Below, piece after piece: positions 49,135 through 58,723 of a stretch of 64,000 bases of DNA. A program made the translations under genes and the position numbers. The notes beneath the pieces were generated by a model, which saw nothing but the letters and a program-made list of their open reading frames with translations, was not told where the DNA came from and made no database searches. The DNA is taken from the NCBI RefSeq assembly GCF_019355395.1, contig NZ_CP048829.1:1508501-1572500 (forward strand), in the 5' to 3' direction. The DNA is from Chordicoccus furentiruminis. Lineage in GTDB: Bacteria > Bacillota > Clostridia > Lachnospirales > Lachnospiraceae. Numbering within the stretch: position 1 is the first letter of the stretch; every line of letters begins with the position of its first letter.

Positions 49135-49921
49135 CGATAAGACAGAATGGATGGATCATCTGATCTCGGAGGAAATGCACCGGACAGCGGATCCGCTGGC
49201 TCCCTCTCCCGCTCTTAAGAGCCGGATTGAGGATGCGCTGGCCGCTGAAAAGATCAGTCCGGTCCGGAAAGGAGCTTATTCTATGAAGAGAATACCGAAA
49301 CTGATTGTGGTTGCCGCCGCCTGCATGATGCTGGCCGCAGGCGTCTACGCCGGAGGCGTGCTCACCGGAACGATCGCGAGCAGCCATTCCGGATACGATT
49401 ATCGTGCCTACACGGACCTGAAAAAAGCGGAGAACCGTGCCGGCTATGCCGTCAAGGCTCCTGAGCAGCTCTCCGGCGGCTATCGTTTCGAAGGCATCCG
49501 CATGGTCTCTCTGGCCGATACCGATGACAGCGCGTCCCAGCGTGTGAACAAACGGACCGGGATCGACGTCACCTACCGGAACAGCAAGGGTGAGGAACTG
49601 GAGCTGAGCACAGACCCGAAGGGAACAGCGCCGTCAGAGGAAATGTATCAGGCGAAAAAAGAGACGGAAAACGGTACCTTCTATTACGCGAAGGTACGCT
49701 ATCTGTTCCTGCCGGCGGACAGCCGGCCCACCGCCGAGGAAGCGGAACGCGAGAAAAATGATCCGTTCTTCTGCATCTCCTACGGCAGCAGCAAAAAATA
49801 CACGACCACGTTCAGCAGTGTCTCCTTTGTCTCCGGCAGCGTATCCTACACGCTGCTCGGTGAAAACACCTCGCTCTCCTCAGGTGATCTCATCTCCGCG
49901 GCAGCTTCCGTGCTGCAGTAA
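49127..49921 (+). CDS. Putative anti-sigma factor with outer sensor domain
   Basis: A 264-residue single-pass membrane protein. The cytoplasmic part (about 1-52, 'WMDHLISEEMHRTADPL') would hold the sigma factor; a membrane helix at about 57-82 ('LIVVAAACMMLAAGVYAGGVL', in overlapping parts) leads to an outer beta-rich domain of about 170 residues that resembles DUF4367-type domains ('LSGGYRFEGIRM', 'SKGEELELSTDPKG'). No zinc-binding HxxxCxxC motif is seen. ATG at 49127 follows AAGGTG and lies inside the sigma gene; the frame opens earlier, but without a site. Confidence 0.78.
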   Translation: MRNDKTEWMDHLISEEMHRTADPLAPSPALKSRIEDALAAEKISPVRKGAYSMKRIPKLIVVAAACMMLAAGVYAGGVLTGTIASSHSGYDYRAYTDLKKAENRAGYAVKAPEQLSGGYRFEGIRMVSLADTDDSASQRVNKRTGIDVTYRNSKGEELELSTDPKGTAPSEEMYQAKKETENGTFYYAKVRYLFLPADSRPTAEEAEREKNDPFFCISYGSSKKYTTTFSSVSFVSGSVSYTLLGENTSLSSGDLISAAASVLQ

Positions 49922-49936
49922 CGGATTCACAACAAA

Positions 49937-49972
49937 CAGCCGGGCGCGCCCCATCGGCGCACCCGGCTGTTT
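49937..49972 (+). terminator. Terminator between the sigma operon and the two-component genes
   Basis: CAGCCGGGCGCGCC pairs with GGCGCACCCGGCTG (two mismatches) and ends with TTTGCCC. Located 16 bases after the anti-sigma stop, between convergent genes. Confidence 0.75.
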
Positions 49973-50034
49973 GCCCTCCAGATCCGATCCCGTCACCCGT
50001 TTTCATTCTGTCAGGCTCCTCTTTCTTCTCTCCC

Positions 50035-50724
50035 TCACATCTTGAACCGGTATCCTACGCCCCAGATCGTCTCGATGTACTGGGGATTCGACGTATCGAA
50101 CTCAATTTTTTCACGGATTTTCTTGATATGCACCGTGACGGTCGCGATATCGCCCACAGATTCCATATTCCAGACCGCCCGGAACAGCTCCTCTTTCTTA
50201 TAGACATGGTCCGGATGCTCCGCCAGAAACGTCAGCAGATCAAACTCCTTCGTCGTGAACTGGGTCTCCCGCCCGTTGACCCAGACGCGGCGCGCCGTCT
50301 TGTCGATCTTCAGCCCGCGGATCTGAATCACGTCGTTCTTCGGCACGCCGGTTCCGATCAGTCGGTCATAGCGGGCCATATGCGCCTTGACCCGGGCCAC
50401 CAGCTCATTGGGCGAAAACGGTTTTGTGATATAATCGTCCGCTCCCAGTCCCAGACCGCGGATCTTGTCGATGTCATCCCTCTTCGCGGAAACCATCAGG
50501 ATCGGGACATTTTTCTTTTCTCGGATCTGACGGCAGATCTCGAAGCCGTCCACGCCCGGCAGCATCAGATCCAGAATATAGAGATCATAGGAATCCTTAA
50601 GCGCCCTCTGCAGTCCTTTTTCCCCGTCCGTCTCGATATCCACCTCAAAATCGCTCAGCTCCAGATAATCCTTCTCCAGTGCGGCGATAGACTCCTCGTC
50701 CTCCACAATCAGAATTCTGCTCAT
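50035..50724 (-). CDS. OmpR/PhoB-family response regulator
   Basis: A 229-residue DNA-binding regulator. Receiver domain: acidic pocket 'ILIVEDEES', phosphoacceptor Asp in 'YILDLMLPGVDGFEI' (about 52), Thr/Ser in 'PILMVSAK' and Lys in 'DDYITKPFSPNEL'. The C-terminal winged helix has 'TTKEFDLLTFLAEHPDHVY', 'VTVHIKKIREKI' and 'IETIWGVGYRF'. It follows the histidine kinase gene by 13 bases. No obvious target operon is adjacent; the sigma operon converges on it. Confidence 0.95.
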   Translation of the reverse strand: MSRILIVEDEESIAALEKDYLELSDFEVDIETDGEKGLQRALKDSYDLYILDLMLPGVDGFEICRQIREKKNVPILMVSAKRDDIDKIRGLGLGADDYITKPFSPNELVARVKAHMARYDRLIGTGVPKNDVIQIRGLKIDKTARRVWVNGRETQFTTKEFDLLTFLAEHPDHVYKKEELFRAVWNMESVGDIATVTVHIKKIREKIEFDTSNPQYIETIWGVGYRFKM

Positions 50725-50737
50725 TCATTCTCCTTTC

Positions 50738-51877
50738 TCAGGGCGTCTCCTTCTGCTCATATCTGCGCAATGCGAAGTACATCGTCGTCCCCTCCCCCTC
50801 CCGGCTCGTCACCCAGACGCGGCCGTTATGGTCTTCAATGATCTTCTTCACGATGGACAGTCCGATCCCGCTTCCGCCTTTGGCGGAATGTCTGGAGGAG
50901 TCCGCACGGTAGAAACGGTCGAAGACGTTGGGGAGATCCTTCGCCGCGATCCCTTTTCCGTTATCCGACAGAGCCGCGCGGATCTCGTCTCCGGCCATCT
51001 CCACATGCAGCCGGATCCGCGGCTCCGGCTTGTCGCTGTATTTCACGGAATTGCTGATCAGATTGTTGAGCACACGCTGGATCTGCTTGATATCCGCGAT
51101 CATCTTCACTTCCGGACCGACCTGGTTTTCATATGTGAAGGAAATGCCCTTGGCGACGAGATCGTCACGGATTTCCTCCGCCGCATCATCAAAGAAGGAC
51201 CGGACGTTCACCCGCTCGAAGGTATACGGAATCCGGTTGGTCGTGATCTTCGCGTAAAAGGAGAGCTCGTTGATCAGTCGGTCCATATCGATGGCTTTGC
51301 TGTAAATCGTGCGGATGTAGCGGTCCCGCTTCTCCGGCGTATCCGCCACACCGTCGAGAATGCCTTCACAATATCCCTTCACGGCCGTAATCGGCGTCCG
51401 CAGATCATGAGAAATGTTGCTGATCAGTTCCCGGTTCTGCCGGTCAAACTCGATCTTCTCCTCGTTGGCCTCCCGGAGTTTCATACGCATCTCCTCGAAG
51501 GCACTGAACAGTTCCCGGATCTCCGTCACATTGCCCACCGGCTTCAGCTCGAAATCAAGATTGCCGTCGCGGATATTCCGGACTGCGCGGGTCAGCGCCT
51601 GAATCGGCGCATTGATGCCGCGGGACAGCCAGAGCGAGAGCACCATCGCCGTGATCACAAGCACAATGAACAGGCAGACCATCACGCTCACGATCATCGA
51701 GCGGTTGAATCCCCTCAGATGTGAAATATCGACCCCGTATTTCTCCTGAATCGCGTCGGCCTGAAACATCACAAGGCTTATGAACATGATGCTCATCAAA
51801 AGCACCGGCAGGATGATAATGGAAAGAAAGGATACCGTGATCCTCGTCTGCAGCTTCGTCTCTTTCTGTCCGCGCAT
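50738..51877 (-). CDS. Membrane sensor histidine kinase
   Basis: A 379-residue kinase partner of the regulator. Two membrane segments ('ITVSFLSIIILPVLLMSIMF' and 'MIVSVMVCLFIVLVITAMVL') frame a short outer loop of about 30 residues, too small for a folded sensor, so it may sense membrane or helper signals. HAMP ('SRGINAPIQALTRAVRNIRDGNL', in overlapping parts), the His in 'LISNISHDLRTPITAVKGY', N box 'QRVLNNLISNSVKYSD', G boxes 'LSDNGKGI' and 'GGSGIGLSIVKKI' are present. The ATG at 51877 is 5 bases after AGGAGG; the ATG at 51880 is too close. Confidence 0.92.
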   Translation of the reverse strand: MRGQKETKLQTRITVSFLSIIILPVLLMSIMFISLVMFQADAIQEKYGVDISHLRGFNRSMIVSVMVCLFIVLVITAMVLSLWLSRGINAPIQALTRAVRNIRDGNLDFELKPVGNVTEIRELFSAFEEMRMKLREANEEKIEFDRQNRELISNISHDLRTPITAVKGYCEGILDGVADTPEKRDRYIRTIYSKAIDMDRLINELSFYAKITTNRIPYTFERVNVRSFFDDAAEEIRDDLVAKGISFTYENQVGPEVKMIADIKQIQRVLNNLISNSVKYSDKPEPRIRLHVEMAGDEIRAALSDNGKGIAAKDLPNVFDRFYRADSSRHSAKGGSGIGLSIVKKIIEDHNGRVWVTSREGEGTTMYFALRRYEQKETP

Positions 51878-51894
51878 CATAGCCTCCTGAAAAA

Positions 51895-51927
51895 ATAACC
51901 GCCCGCAGGACTTCCTGCAGGCGGCCT
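51895..51927 (-). terminator. Terminator after metK
   Basis: On the minus strand GCCGCCTGCAGGA pairs with TCCTGCGGGCGGT, then TATTTTTTC. It lies 12 bases after the metK stop and before the kinase gene. Confidence 0.85.
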
Positions 51928-51938
51928 TGTTCATTGTA

Positions 51939-53147
51939 TCACAGATATTTCTTCAGGTCATCAACCTTATCCAGTTTCTCCCACGGAAGATCCACATCGG
52001 TTCTTCCGAAATGGCCGTACGCGGCGGTCTGTCTGTAGATCGGACGGCGCAGATCCAGCATCTTGATGATGCCGGCCGGACGCAGATCAAATTCCTTCCG
52101 GATGATCTCCGTCAGCTTTTCGTCGGAGAGACGGCCCGTTCCGCAGGTATCGATCATCACAGATGTCGGTTCAGCGACGCCGATCGCGTAGGACAGCTGG
52201 ATCTCGGCCTGATCGGCAAGTCCGGCCGCCACGATGTTCTTCGCGACGTAGCGCGCCGCGTAAGCTGCGGAGCGGTCCACCTTCGTGCAGTCCTTGCCGG
52301 AGAATGCGCCGCCGCCGTGACGGGCGTATCCGCCATATGTGTCGACGATGATCTTGCGTCCGGTCAGACCCGCGTCGCCGTGAGGTCCGCCGATCACGAA
52401 GCGGCCGGTCGGATTGACGAAGAACTTCGTCCTGTCGTCCACCAGCTCCTTCGGAAGCACCGCGTCGAAGACATATTTCCGGATATCCTTGTGGATCTGC
52501 TCCTGCGTAACATCCGGATCGTGCTGGGTGGAGATCACCACCGCCTCAAGGCGGGAGGGTTTTCCGTTCTCATCGTACTCGACAGAAACCTGGGACTTTC
52601 CGTCCGGACGAAGATACGGCAGTGTGCCGTCCTTTCTCACATCAGTAAGCCGCTTCGCCAGCTTGTGGGCGAGCGCGATCGGATACGGCATGTATTCCGG
52701 CGTCTCATTCGTCGCGTAGCCGAACATCATGCCCTGGTCGCCGGCGCCGATGGCGCCGATCTCCTCGTCGCTCATGTTCTTCTCGAGTGCTTTGAGGTCT
52801 GCCTTGGTTTCCAGCGCGTTGTCGACGCCCATCGCGATATCCGGGGACTGCTGGTCAATCGCCACCAGCACCGCGCAGGTGTTGCCGTCGAAGCCCGTCG
52901 CCGCGTCGTTGTAGCCGATCTCATTGATTGTTTTGCGGGCGATGGCCTGATAATCCACATGCGCCTTTGTCGTAATCTCGCCCGTGATCAGCGCGAAGCC
53001 CGTGCAGACCGCTGTCTCGCAGGCGACACGGCTCATCGGATCCTCCGCCATGCAGGCGTCGAGAATCGCGTCAGAAATCGCGTCGCAGACCTTGTCCGGA
53101 TGGCCTTCCGTGACCGACTCAGAAGTAAACAGTCGTTTCTCTCCCAT
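51939..53147 (-). CDS. metK: S-adenosylmethionine synthetase
   Basis: A 402-residue enzyme making SAM from methionine and ATP. '[24 protein letters not shown]' (in overlapping parts) at the start, '[21 protein letters not shown]' (in overlapping parts; about 118-138) and '[22 protein letters not shown]' (in overlapping parts; about 262-283) are the family signatures with the metal and methionine ligands. The ATG at 53147 follows GGAAAGGG; upstream starts lack sites. Expression is likely shut off by SAM through the S-box riboswitch upstream. Single-gene transcript. Confidence 0.96.
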   Translation of the reverse strand: MGEKRLFTSESVTEGHPDKVCDAISDAILDACMAEDPMSRVACETAVCTGFALITGEITTKAHVDYQAIARKTINEIGYNDAATGFDGNTCAVLVAIDQQSPDIAMGVDNALETKADLKALEKNMSDEEIGAIGAGDQGMMFGYATNETPEYMPYPIALAHKLAKRLTDVRKDGTLPYLRPDGKSQVSVEYDENGKPSRLEAVVISTQHDPDVTQEQIHKDIRKYVFDAVLPKELVDDRTKFFVNPTGRFVIGGPHGDAGLTGRKIIVDTYGGYARHGGGAFSGKDCTKVDRSAAYAARYVAKNIVAAGLADQAEIQLSYAIGVAEPTSVMIDTCGTGRLSDEKLTEIIRKEFDLRPAGIIKMLDLRRPIYRQTAAYGHFGRTDVDLPWEKLDKVDDLKKYL

Positions 53148-53250
53148 CTTTGTACCCTTTCCTGATTCCTGTGTGCTGCTTCCCCTTATCGATGTCACCC
53201 GTTTTTCCGTACGTGCGCATTATAGAACATGCAACCGGCATATTCCCCGT

Positions 53251-53280
53251 ACAAACGAAACGGCCCGCGTGAGCGGACCG
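53251..53280 (-). terminator. Riboswitch expression platform terminator of metK
   Basis: On the minus strand CGGTCCGC TCAC GCGGGCCG is followed by TTTCGTTTG. It lies between the SAM aptamer and metK, and would form when SAM is bound. Confidence 0.75.
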
Positions 53281-53293
53281 GAATAAGCGTCAT

Positions 53294-53394
53294 CCCTTAT
53301 TGTTCGATCTCTCGCTCGAGGTGGGCACCTTCCCGTCAAGGGAGGTTGTCACGGCTTCAAAGACCCTCTTTGTCTCCACCGTTCTGAATAAGAG
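53294..53394 (-). ncRNA. SAM-I (S-box) riboswitch aptamer
   Basis: About 101 nucleotides on the minus strand, upstream of metK. P1 is formed by CTCTTATT and AATAAGGG. Conserved core elements are present in order: 'GGTGGAGA', 'TGAAGCC', 'CAACC', 'AAGGTGCC' and 'GAGCGAGAGAT', as in S-box RNAs. Just downstream CTTATTC can pair with the 3' side of P1, a likely antiterminator, before the terminator at 53251-53280. Confidence 0.88.
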
Positions 53395-53463
53395 TAAGCA
53401 TATGAAGTTTGTTGACGATAAGAACGATAGCACATCCTCACGGAGACCGTAAAGATACAAAGC

Positions 53464-54357
53464 TCAGGATCTGTAGCGTTCGGCCGATACGAGGATCGTC
53501 TTCAGCTCATCGACGCTGAAGGTGTAATCCGTGTTGCAGAAATGACAGTTCAGTGTCACCGGCTTTCCCTCGTCAATCAGCGACCGCAGTTCCTTATCCC
53601 CCATCGCCACCAGGGCCTTCGTTACCCGTTCTCTCGAACAGTTGCAGTGAAATGCAGCCGGCATCTGCTCCATCTTCCGGAAATCCATCCCGCCGAGAAT
53701 CCGTTCCAGCATATCTTCCGGCGTACAGCCGCTGCGAAGCATATCCGTGACGGAATCCGCCTGCACACAGGCTTTCTCCAGCGCGGACACAATCTCCTCC
53801 GGACAGTCCGGCATCAGCTGGATAATATAGCCTCCGGCCTGAGCCACCGAACCGTCCCGGCGGTCCATCAGAACGCCCAGCGCCACGACGGAGGGAACCT
53901 GCTCGCTGACCGCAAAGTAGTAGGTCAGATCCTGCGCGATCTCGCCCGTCTGAATATCGACCTCGCCGGAGTACGGCTCCTTCAGACCAATATCCTTCAG
54001 CACATGCAGCATACCGTGGCCGACAGCTCCGCCCACGTCAAAATGGCCGTCCTTCTTCGGCGGCAGCATGACAGACGGGTTGCCGACAAAGCCCTTCACC
54101 TCTCCTTTCGCGTTGGAGGTGACCGTAATGCCGCCGATCGGACCGTCGCAGACAAACTGAAGGGTCAGCAGATCACTGTCGTTCTTCATGTCAGCGCCCA
54201 TCATCAGCGCCGCGGCCATCGTCCGTCCAAGCGCCGCCGCGGCCACCGGGCTCAGATTATGTCGTTTCCTTGCTTCTTCCGTTACGTCCCTCGATGTCAC
54301 CGCAAAGGCCCTGACGAAATCATGGGCCGCGGTTCCGCGAATGATATAATCAGCCAT
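53464..54357 (-). CDS. hslO: Redox-regulated chaperone Hsp33
   Basis: A 297-residue chaperone activated by oxidation. The core has 'RGTAAHDFVRAFAVTSRDV', 'GRTMAAALMMGADMK', 'GEVKGFVGNP' and 'YSGEVDIQTGEIAQDLTYYF' (in overlapping parts). The C-terminal redox switch contains the four zinc cysteines in 'FHCNCSRER' and 'NCHFCNTDY'. ATG at 54357 lies 8 bases after AAGGAGG and overlaps the upstream radical SAM gene by 8 bases, so they form an operon with murA upstream. Confidence 0.95.
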   Translation of the reverse strand: MADYIIRGTAAHDFVRAFAVTSRDVTEEARKRHNLSPVAAAALGRTMAAALMMGADMKNDSDLLTLQFVCDGPIGGITVTSNAKGEVKGFVGNPSVMLPPKKDGHFDVGGAVGHGMLHVLKDIGLKEPYSGEVDIQTGEIAQDLTYYFAVSEQVPSVVALGVLMDRRDGSVAQAGGYIIQLMPDCPEEIVSALEKACVQADSVTDMLRSGCTPEDMLERILGGMDFRKMEQMPAAFHCNCSRERVTKALVAMGDKELRSLIDEGKPVTLNCHFCNTDYTFSVDELKTILVSAERYRS

Positions 54358-55303
54358 TCCGCATTCCTCCTTCACCTTCTGTGAGTCCCTCGCCCCGGAA
54401 AGAGGGAATAAAGCTTTCCGACGCTGTGGGACCTTCCTGCATATAGGCGTTCCGTATCCCGATTCGGATCGCAAAATCCAGCACCCGGTCATATTCCCGC
54501 CTTGTTACTTTCCGGTTCAGCTCCGGACAGACTGATTCGATCCCCGGCATCGGCGTGTACTGGTTCAGGATGCTGATCCAGATTCTGTCCCCGTACCGCT
54601 CGTGCAGTGTCCTGAGAATCCTCATCGAATCCTTCGTATGACCGGGCAGAATCATATGCCGCACTATGACGCCCCTGGTCATCATTCCCCGTTCGTCAAA
54701 GGAGGCTTCCTCACGTCCCGCGATCGCCACCATCTCATCGATGGCTCTCACCGCCACTTCAAAATAATCCGGCGCGTCCGCATAGCGGGCCGCGACGGCC
54801 GGATCCTGAAACTTCAGATCCGGCAGGAAAATATCTACCGTATCACGGAGAGCACGGATGGTTTCCGGCGTCTCGTAGCTGCCCGTATTGTAGACAACCG
54901 GAATCGAAAGCCCCTCCGAGCGGGCAATTCGCACTGCCTCTATGATCTGCGGAACAAAATGGGTCGGCGTCACGAGATTGATGTTGTTGGCCCGCTTTGC
55001 CTCCAGTGAAAGAAAGACGCCGGCCAGTTCGGCGGGAGTCAGAATACGCCAGCCGTCCGCGCCTGTGTGACGCCCCAGTGCAATCGAACGGTTCTGGCAG
55101 AAGACGCAGCCCAGCGGACATCCGACAAAGAAAACGGTTCCGCTGCCCTCTTTCCCCGAGATGCAGGGTTCCTCCCACATATGAAGAGCAGCCCGGGCGG
55201 CGAGAACCTGATCCGTCCCGCCGCACCGGCCTGCTCGTTTCGTCCGGTCGGTCCGGCACGCTCTCGCACAGAGCGTGCACCGTTTCATAATGGAATCGTT
55301 CAT
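54350..55303 (-). CDS. Radical SAM protein (PflA-like)
   Basis: A 317-residue iron-sulfur enzyme. An N-terminal cysteine cluster ('KRCTLCARACRTDR', 'AGRCGG') precedes the radical SAM motif 'VGCPLGCVFCQNRSIAL' (CxxxCxxC, about 61-77). 'NINLVTPTHFVPQIIEA' and 'PVVYNTGSYE' are typical of the group annotated as pyruvate formate-lyase activating enzyme-like (YgiQ-unrelated, AmmeMemoRadiSam-like). The true substrate is unknown; no glycyl-radical enzyme lies nearby. It overlaps hslO at its end and follows murA by 8 bases. Confidence 0.88.
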   Translation of the reverse strand: MNDSIMKRCTLCARACRTDRTKRAGRCGGTDQVLAARAALHMWEEPCISGKEGSGTVFFVGCPLGCVFCQNRSIALGRHTGADGWRILTPAELAGVFLSLEAKRANNINLVTPTHFVPQIIEAVRIARSEGLSIPVVYNTGSYETPETIRALRDTVDIFLPDLKFQDPAVAARYADAPDYFEVAVRAIDEMVAIAGREEASFDERGMMTRGVIVRHMILPGHTKDSMRILRTLHERYGDRIWISILNQYTPMPGIESVCPELNRKVTRREYDRVLDFAIRIGIRNAYMQEGPTASESFIPSFRGEGLTEGEGGMRNG

Positions 55304-55311
55304 GATTTCTC

Positions 55312-56604
55312 TCAGCCCACGCTGAGCTCGAATTTTCTGATCTCCTGCTCGGAATCGACCTTGCGGATTTCCGCTCCCAGCGAGCGGAGCTTTCCGTCGA
55401 AATCCTCATAACCGCGCTGAATATACACAATGTCATCTATAATGGTGAAGCCTTCCGCGGCGAGTCCGGCGATCACCAGCGCCGCGCCCGCACGGAGATC
55501 CGGCGACGCAACCCTTGCGCCGGTCAGCTGCGGAACGCCGTCGATGATGGCGGTATTTCCCTCCACCTTGATGTTGGCACCCATACGGGCCAGTTCGTCC
55601 ACATACTTGAACCGGTTCTCAAAAATGCTCTCGGTAACGATCGAGGTTCCCTCCGCCAGCGCCAGTACCGCACCGATCTGCGGCTGCATGTCCGTCGGAT
55701 AACCCGGATACGGCAGTGTCTTCACATGTGTGCGGCGCAGTCTGCGTGACGCGACAACACGGATGGAGTCGTCTCCTTCCTCCACCTCACAGCCGATCTC
55801 GCTGAGCTTCGCCGTGATGGCTTCCATATGCTTCGGAATCACGTTCTTGACGACGACATCGCCTTTGGTGATCGCTGCGGCAAACATATAAGTACCCGCC
55901 TCAATCATGTCCGGCACAATGCTGTAGGTGCATCCGTGGAACTTCTCCACTCCGTTGATGCGGATCACATCGGTGCCGGCGCCCTTGATGTCCGCGCCCA
56001 TACTGTTAAGGAAATTGGCCGCATCTACCACATGGGGCTCCTTGGCCGCATTCTCGATGATCGTCCGCCCGTGAGCCCGCGAGGCGGCCATCATGATGTT
56101 GATGGTTGCGCCGACCGACACGACGTCCAGAAAGATATGCGCGCCATGCATGGATTCGCACCGCGCGATAATGGTGCCGTGGGAGATGCGCACGTCCGCG
56201 CCGATCGCGCGGAAACCTTTCAGATGCTGATCAATGGGGCGGCTGCCGATATTGCACCCGCCGGGAAGAGGAACCTCCGCCTCGTTGTATTTTCCAAGAA
56301 GCGCACCCAGCAGATAGTAAGAGGCGCGGATCTTCTTGATACTTTCGTAATCCACGCTGCAGTTCCGGATCGTCGAACCGTTGATCCGAACGGAGTGACG
56401 GCTGACGCGCTCCACATGCGCGCCAATCTTGCCGATGGCCTCCAGAAGAACGTTGATATCATTGACATCCGGAAGGTTTTCCAGAGTCACCGTCTCATCC
56501 GACATGATGGCTGCGGACAGAATCGGAAGCGCTGCGTTTTTCGCACCGGTAATCTCTACTTCTCCAACCAGCGGAATACCGCCTTTGACGATATACTGTT
56601 CCAT
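55312..56604 (-). CDS. murA: UDP-N-acetylglucosamine 1-carboxyvinyltransferase
   Basis: A 430-residue enzyme for the first committed step of peptidoglycan synthesis. '[17 protein letters not shown]' (about 19-35) holds the Lys-Asn pair, '[20 protein letters not shown]' (about 112-131) the catalytic Cys that fosfomycin attacks, and '[19 protein letters not shown]' (about 302-320) the catalytic Asp. The Cys is present, so fosfomycin sensitivity is expected. Many Firmicutes have two copies; whether this is MurA1 or MurA2 cannot be told. First gene of the operon with the radical SAM gene and hslO. Confidence 0.95.
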   Translation of the reverse strand: MEQYIVKGGIPLVGEVEITGAKNAALPILSAAIMSDETVTLENLPDVNDINVLLEAIGKIGAHVERVSRHSVRINGSTIRNCSVDYESIKKIRASYYLLGALLGKYNEAEVPLPGGCNIGSRPIDQHLKGFRAIGADVRISHGTIIARCESMHGAHIFLDVVSVGATINIMMAASRAHGRTIIENAAKEPHVVDAANFLNSMGADIKGAGTDVIRINGVEKFHGCTYSIVPDMIEAGTYMFAAAITKGDVVVKNVIPKHMEAITAKLSEIGCEVEEGDDSIRVVASRRLRRTHVKTLPYPGYPTDMQPQIGAVLALAEGTSIVTESIFENRFKYVDELARMGANIKVEGNTAIIDGVPQLTGARVASPDLRAGAALVIAGLAAEGFTIIDDIVYIQRGYEDFDGKLRSLGAEIRKVDSEQEIRKFELSVG

Positions 56605-57053
56605 GAATTTGCCTCGTTCCCCTTATCATCAGATTTTTGGAGCGGCGTCTCACGGCATCCCCATTCCGTAAAGACTCCGGACATCCGCGCGTCCGGCCGG
56701 CTTTGCCCGGCGCGCTCCTCCCGTTCAGCCGGACTCCTTTCAAAGAGCCGATATGGACAAAGAGCATCCATCGGAAACGGTGATCCCCTGCACCGTCCCG
56801 CTGTGGACTTTGCCTCATCTTAACTTGTTTTTAATATTTTGTAAACATTTGTGAAAGACGATTCGGGTTTTCGTGCAGAATCACGGATAGAATAGCCTGT
56901 CTATTATTTAATTCAATTTTCATTTTCAGTCTTGTAAGGAAAAGATCCGAATCATTTCTTTCGATTCTTCCGTTTTCATTCAATATCCGAAGCGCCTGGG
57001 TTCACCCGAAAACGTACGGCCCGCTGGTTCACAGCCGGACGAATCCCCCTGCC
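56605..57053. other. Intergenic region between murA and the pyrophosphatase gene
   Basis: 449 bases with no supported gene. A promoter for murA is present (see 56817-56845), implying a leader of about 200 bases. The rest, 56850-57050, is AT-rich and probably the 3' region of the pyrophosphatase transcript. Confidence 0.45.
56817..56845 (-). promoter_or_regulatory. Promoter before murA
   Basis: TTTACA (56840-56845) and TAAGAT (56817-56822), 17 bases apart, on the minus strand, 213 bases before the murA start. Confidence 0.5.
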
Positions 57054-58706
57054 TCAGGCATTCTGAAGCGTATTCATAAAGGCTGGTATCAGCTGCTTCT
57101 TGCGTGAAACAACCTTCGGGAGAAGACAGGTTCCGTCTGTCACCTCCGCTCCGAAAGAGTCGCGGACAAGACCGTCGCTTCCCTTTCCGTAGCAGAGCAG
57201 AGTCGTATCCTCCGTGAGAATATCCGTCAGCATGAAGAAGATCATCTGCGTGCCGCCCTTTCCGCACTCCTCCGCCAGATACGGTCTGAGCGTACCCGCG
57301 ATCTCCTTCAGTTCCTCCTCGTCCATCGAGCTGATCTGTCCGACTCCGAAGACCGTCTCTCCGAAAATGAACTTCTTGTAATCCTGATGCAGAATTTCTT
57401 CCGGCGACTTGCCCTTCAGGTTGCTGCCCGCCCGAAACATCTCCTTCGCATAAGCTTCGAGGTCGATACCGGCGATCTCAGCGAGATCACGGGCCGCGCG
57501 CTCATCCCGCGGCGTACAGGTCGGCGAACGGAAGAGCAGCGTATCCGATACGATGGCGGAGCACATCAGTCCGGCGATGTAGGGAGGAATCTCCACTCCC
57601 TGCTCATGATACATCGAATAGAGAATCGTGCAGGTGCATCCCACCGGCTCGCCTCGGAAATAGACGGGCTGCAGCGTTTCAACGGTGCCGATCCGGTGAT
57701 GATCCACAATCTCGAGGATCTCCGCTTCATCGAGGTTGTCCACAGCCTGAGATCGTTCCGTATGATCGACAAGAATCAGTCGCTTTTTCTTCACATTGAT
57801 GAGGCTCCGCCGGGAGATCATGCCCACATACCGTCCATTGTAATCCGAGACGGGAAAATCGCGGTATCTGTATTTTCCCATTATCTCACGGATATCATCG
57901 ACGAAATCATCCTGCTTGAAAGCGATGATATCCTTCTTCTTCATCAGATAGCGGGCCGGTATGCTCTGATTGATCAGGCGCGCAACCGTATAGGTGTCGA
58001 AGGTGGTGCAGATCACGACGCAGGAGTGCTCCTCCGCCAGCTGCCGGATCTCCGGCGATACCTCCTCCATCAGCGTGACGACGAGACAGCTCGCCCCCAG
58101 CTCGATGGCCTGCCTCTGCGTGTCCTCACGGTCGCTGGTGATGACAAGATCGTCCTGCTCAATATAATGCCCCAGATGCTCCGGACTGGCTGCGCAGACC
58201 ACGACCTTTCCCTTGCAGAAAATGCCGTGCTCATTTCCGACTACCACGTTTCCGTTGATCGTCTCGGCAATATCGTAGTATTTCGTCTTCGCTTCGGACA
58301 TAATCGTCTTCGTGTAGGCATCGATATAGTACTTGGCGATGTCATCCACGGTAAGAATGCCTTCGAGTTTTCCGTCCTCCGACATGATCGGAAGCGTGAC
58401 CGTTTCGCTCTCCTTCATGTATTCCCATGCAATCCGGATGGTAATATCGTCCGGCGCGCCTTCGGAATCATCGATGTCCATATCGTGCACCTGAGTTCCG
58501 ACATTCGGCAGATAGCTGGGAGGATCACATTTCCAGTATTTCAGTACAAACTCTGTCTCTTCATTGATCTGTCCGGCTCTGCATGCCTTGTAACGGTCCG
58601 AACCCGACGACGCGTTCTTCAGATAGGTGAGCGAGATCGCTGAGCAGATTGAGTCCGTGTCCGGATTCTTGTGCCCCACAACAAAGATCTTATCCATTCG
58701 TTCCAT
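57054..58706 (-). CDS. ppaC: CBS-domain manganese-dependent inorganic pyrophosphatase (family II)
   Basis: A 550-residue DHH-type pyrophosphatase. 'VGHKNPDTDSICSAISL' (about 9-25) and 'LILVDHTERSQAV', 'IVDHHRIG' (about 320-350) are the Mn-binding DHH motifs; 'GKGSDGLVRDSFGAE' and 'VSRKKQLIPA' near the end are the DHHA2 substrate site. Inserted between them (about 65-310) are CBS, DRTGG and CBS domains. In related Clostridial enzymes these bind AMP/ADP (inhibition) and ATP or diadenosine polyphosphates (activation). AGGAGAAAAGT precedes the ATG. Confidence 0.92.
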   Translation of the reverse strand: MERMDKIFVVGHKNPDTDSICSAISLTYLKNASSGSDRYKACRAGQINEETEFVLKYWKCDPPSYLPNVGTQVHDMDIDDSEGAPDDITIRIAWEYMKESETVTLPIMSEDGKLEGILTVDDIAKYYIDAYTKTIMSEAKTKYYDIAETINGNVVVGNEHGIFCKGKVVVCAASPEHLGHYIEQDDLVITSDREDTQRQAIELGASCLVVTLMEEVSPEIRQLAEEHSCVVICTTFDTYTVARLINQSIPARYLMKKKDIIAFKQDDFVDDIREIMGKYRYRDFPVSDYNGRYVGMISRRSLINVKKKRLILVDHTERSQAVDNLDEAEILEIVDHHRIGTVETLQPVYFRGEPVGCTCTILYSMYHEQGVEIPPYIAGLMCSAIVSDTLLFRSPTCTPRDERAARDLAEIAGIDLEAYAKEMFRAGSNLKGKSPEEILHQDYKKFIFGETVFGVGQISSMDEEELKEIAGTLRPYLAEECGKGGTQMIFFMLTDILTEDTTLLCYGKGSDGLVRDSFGAEVTDGTCLLPKVVSRKKQLIPAFMNTLQNA

Positions 58707-58723
58707 ACTTTTCTCCTGTCAGA

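Noticed and set aside
51927..53165. 412-codon plus-strand frame
   Set aside because: Exact antisense of metK, which has all family signatures.
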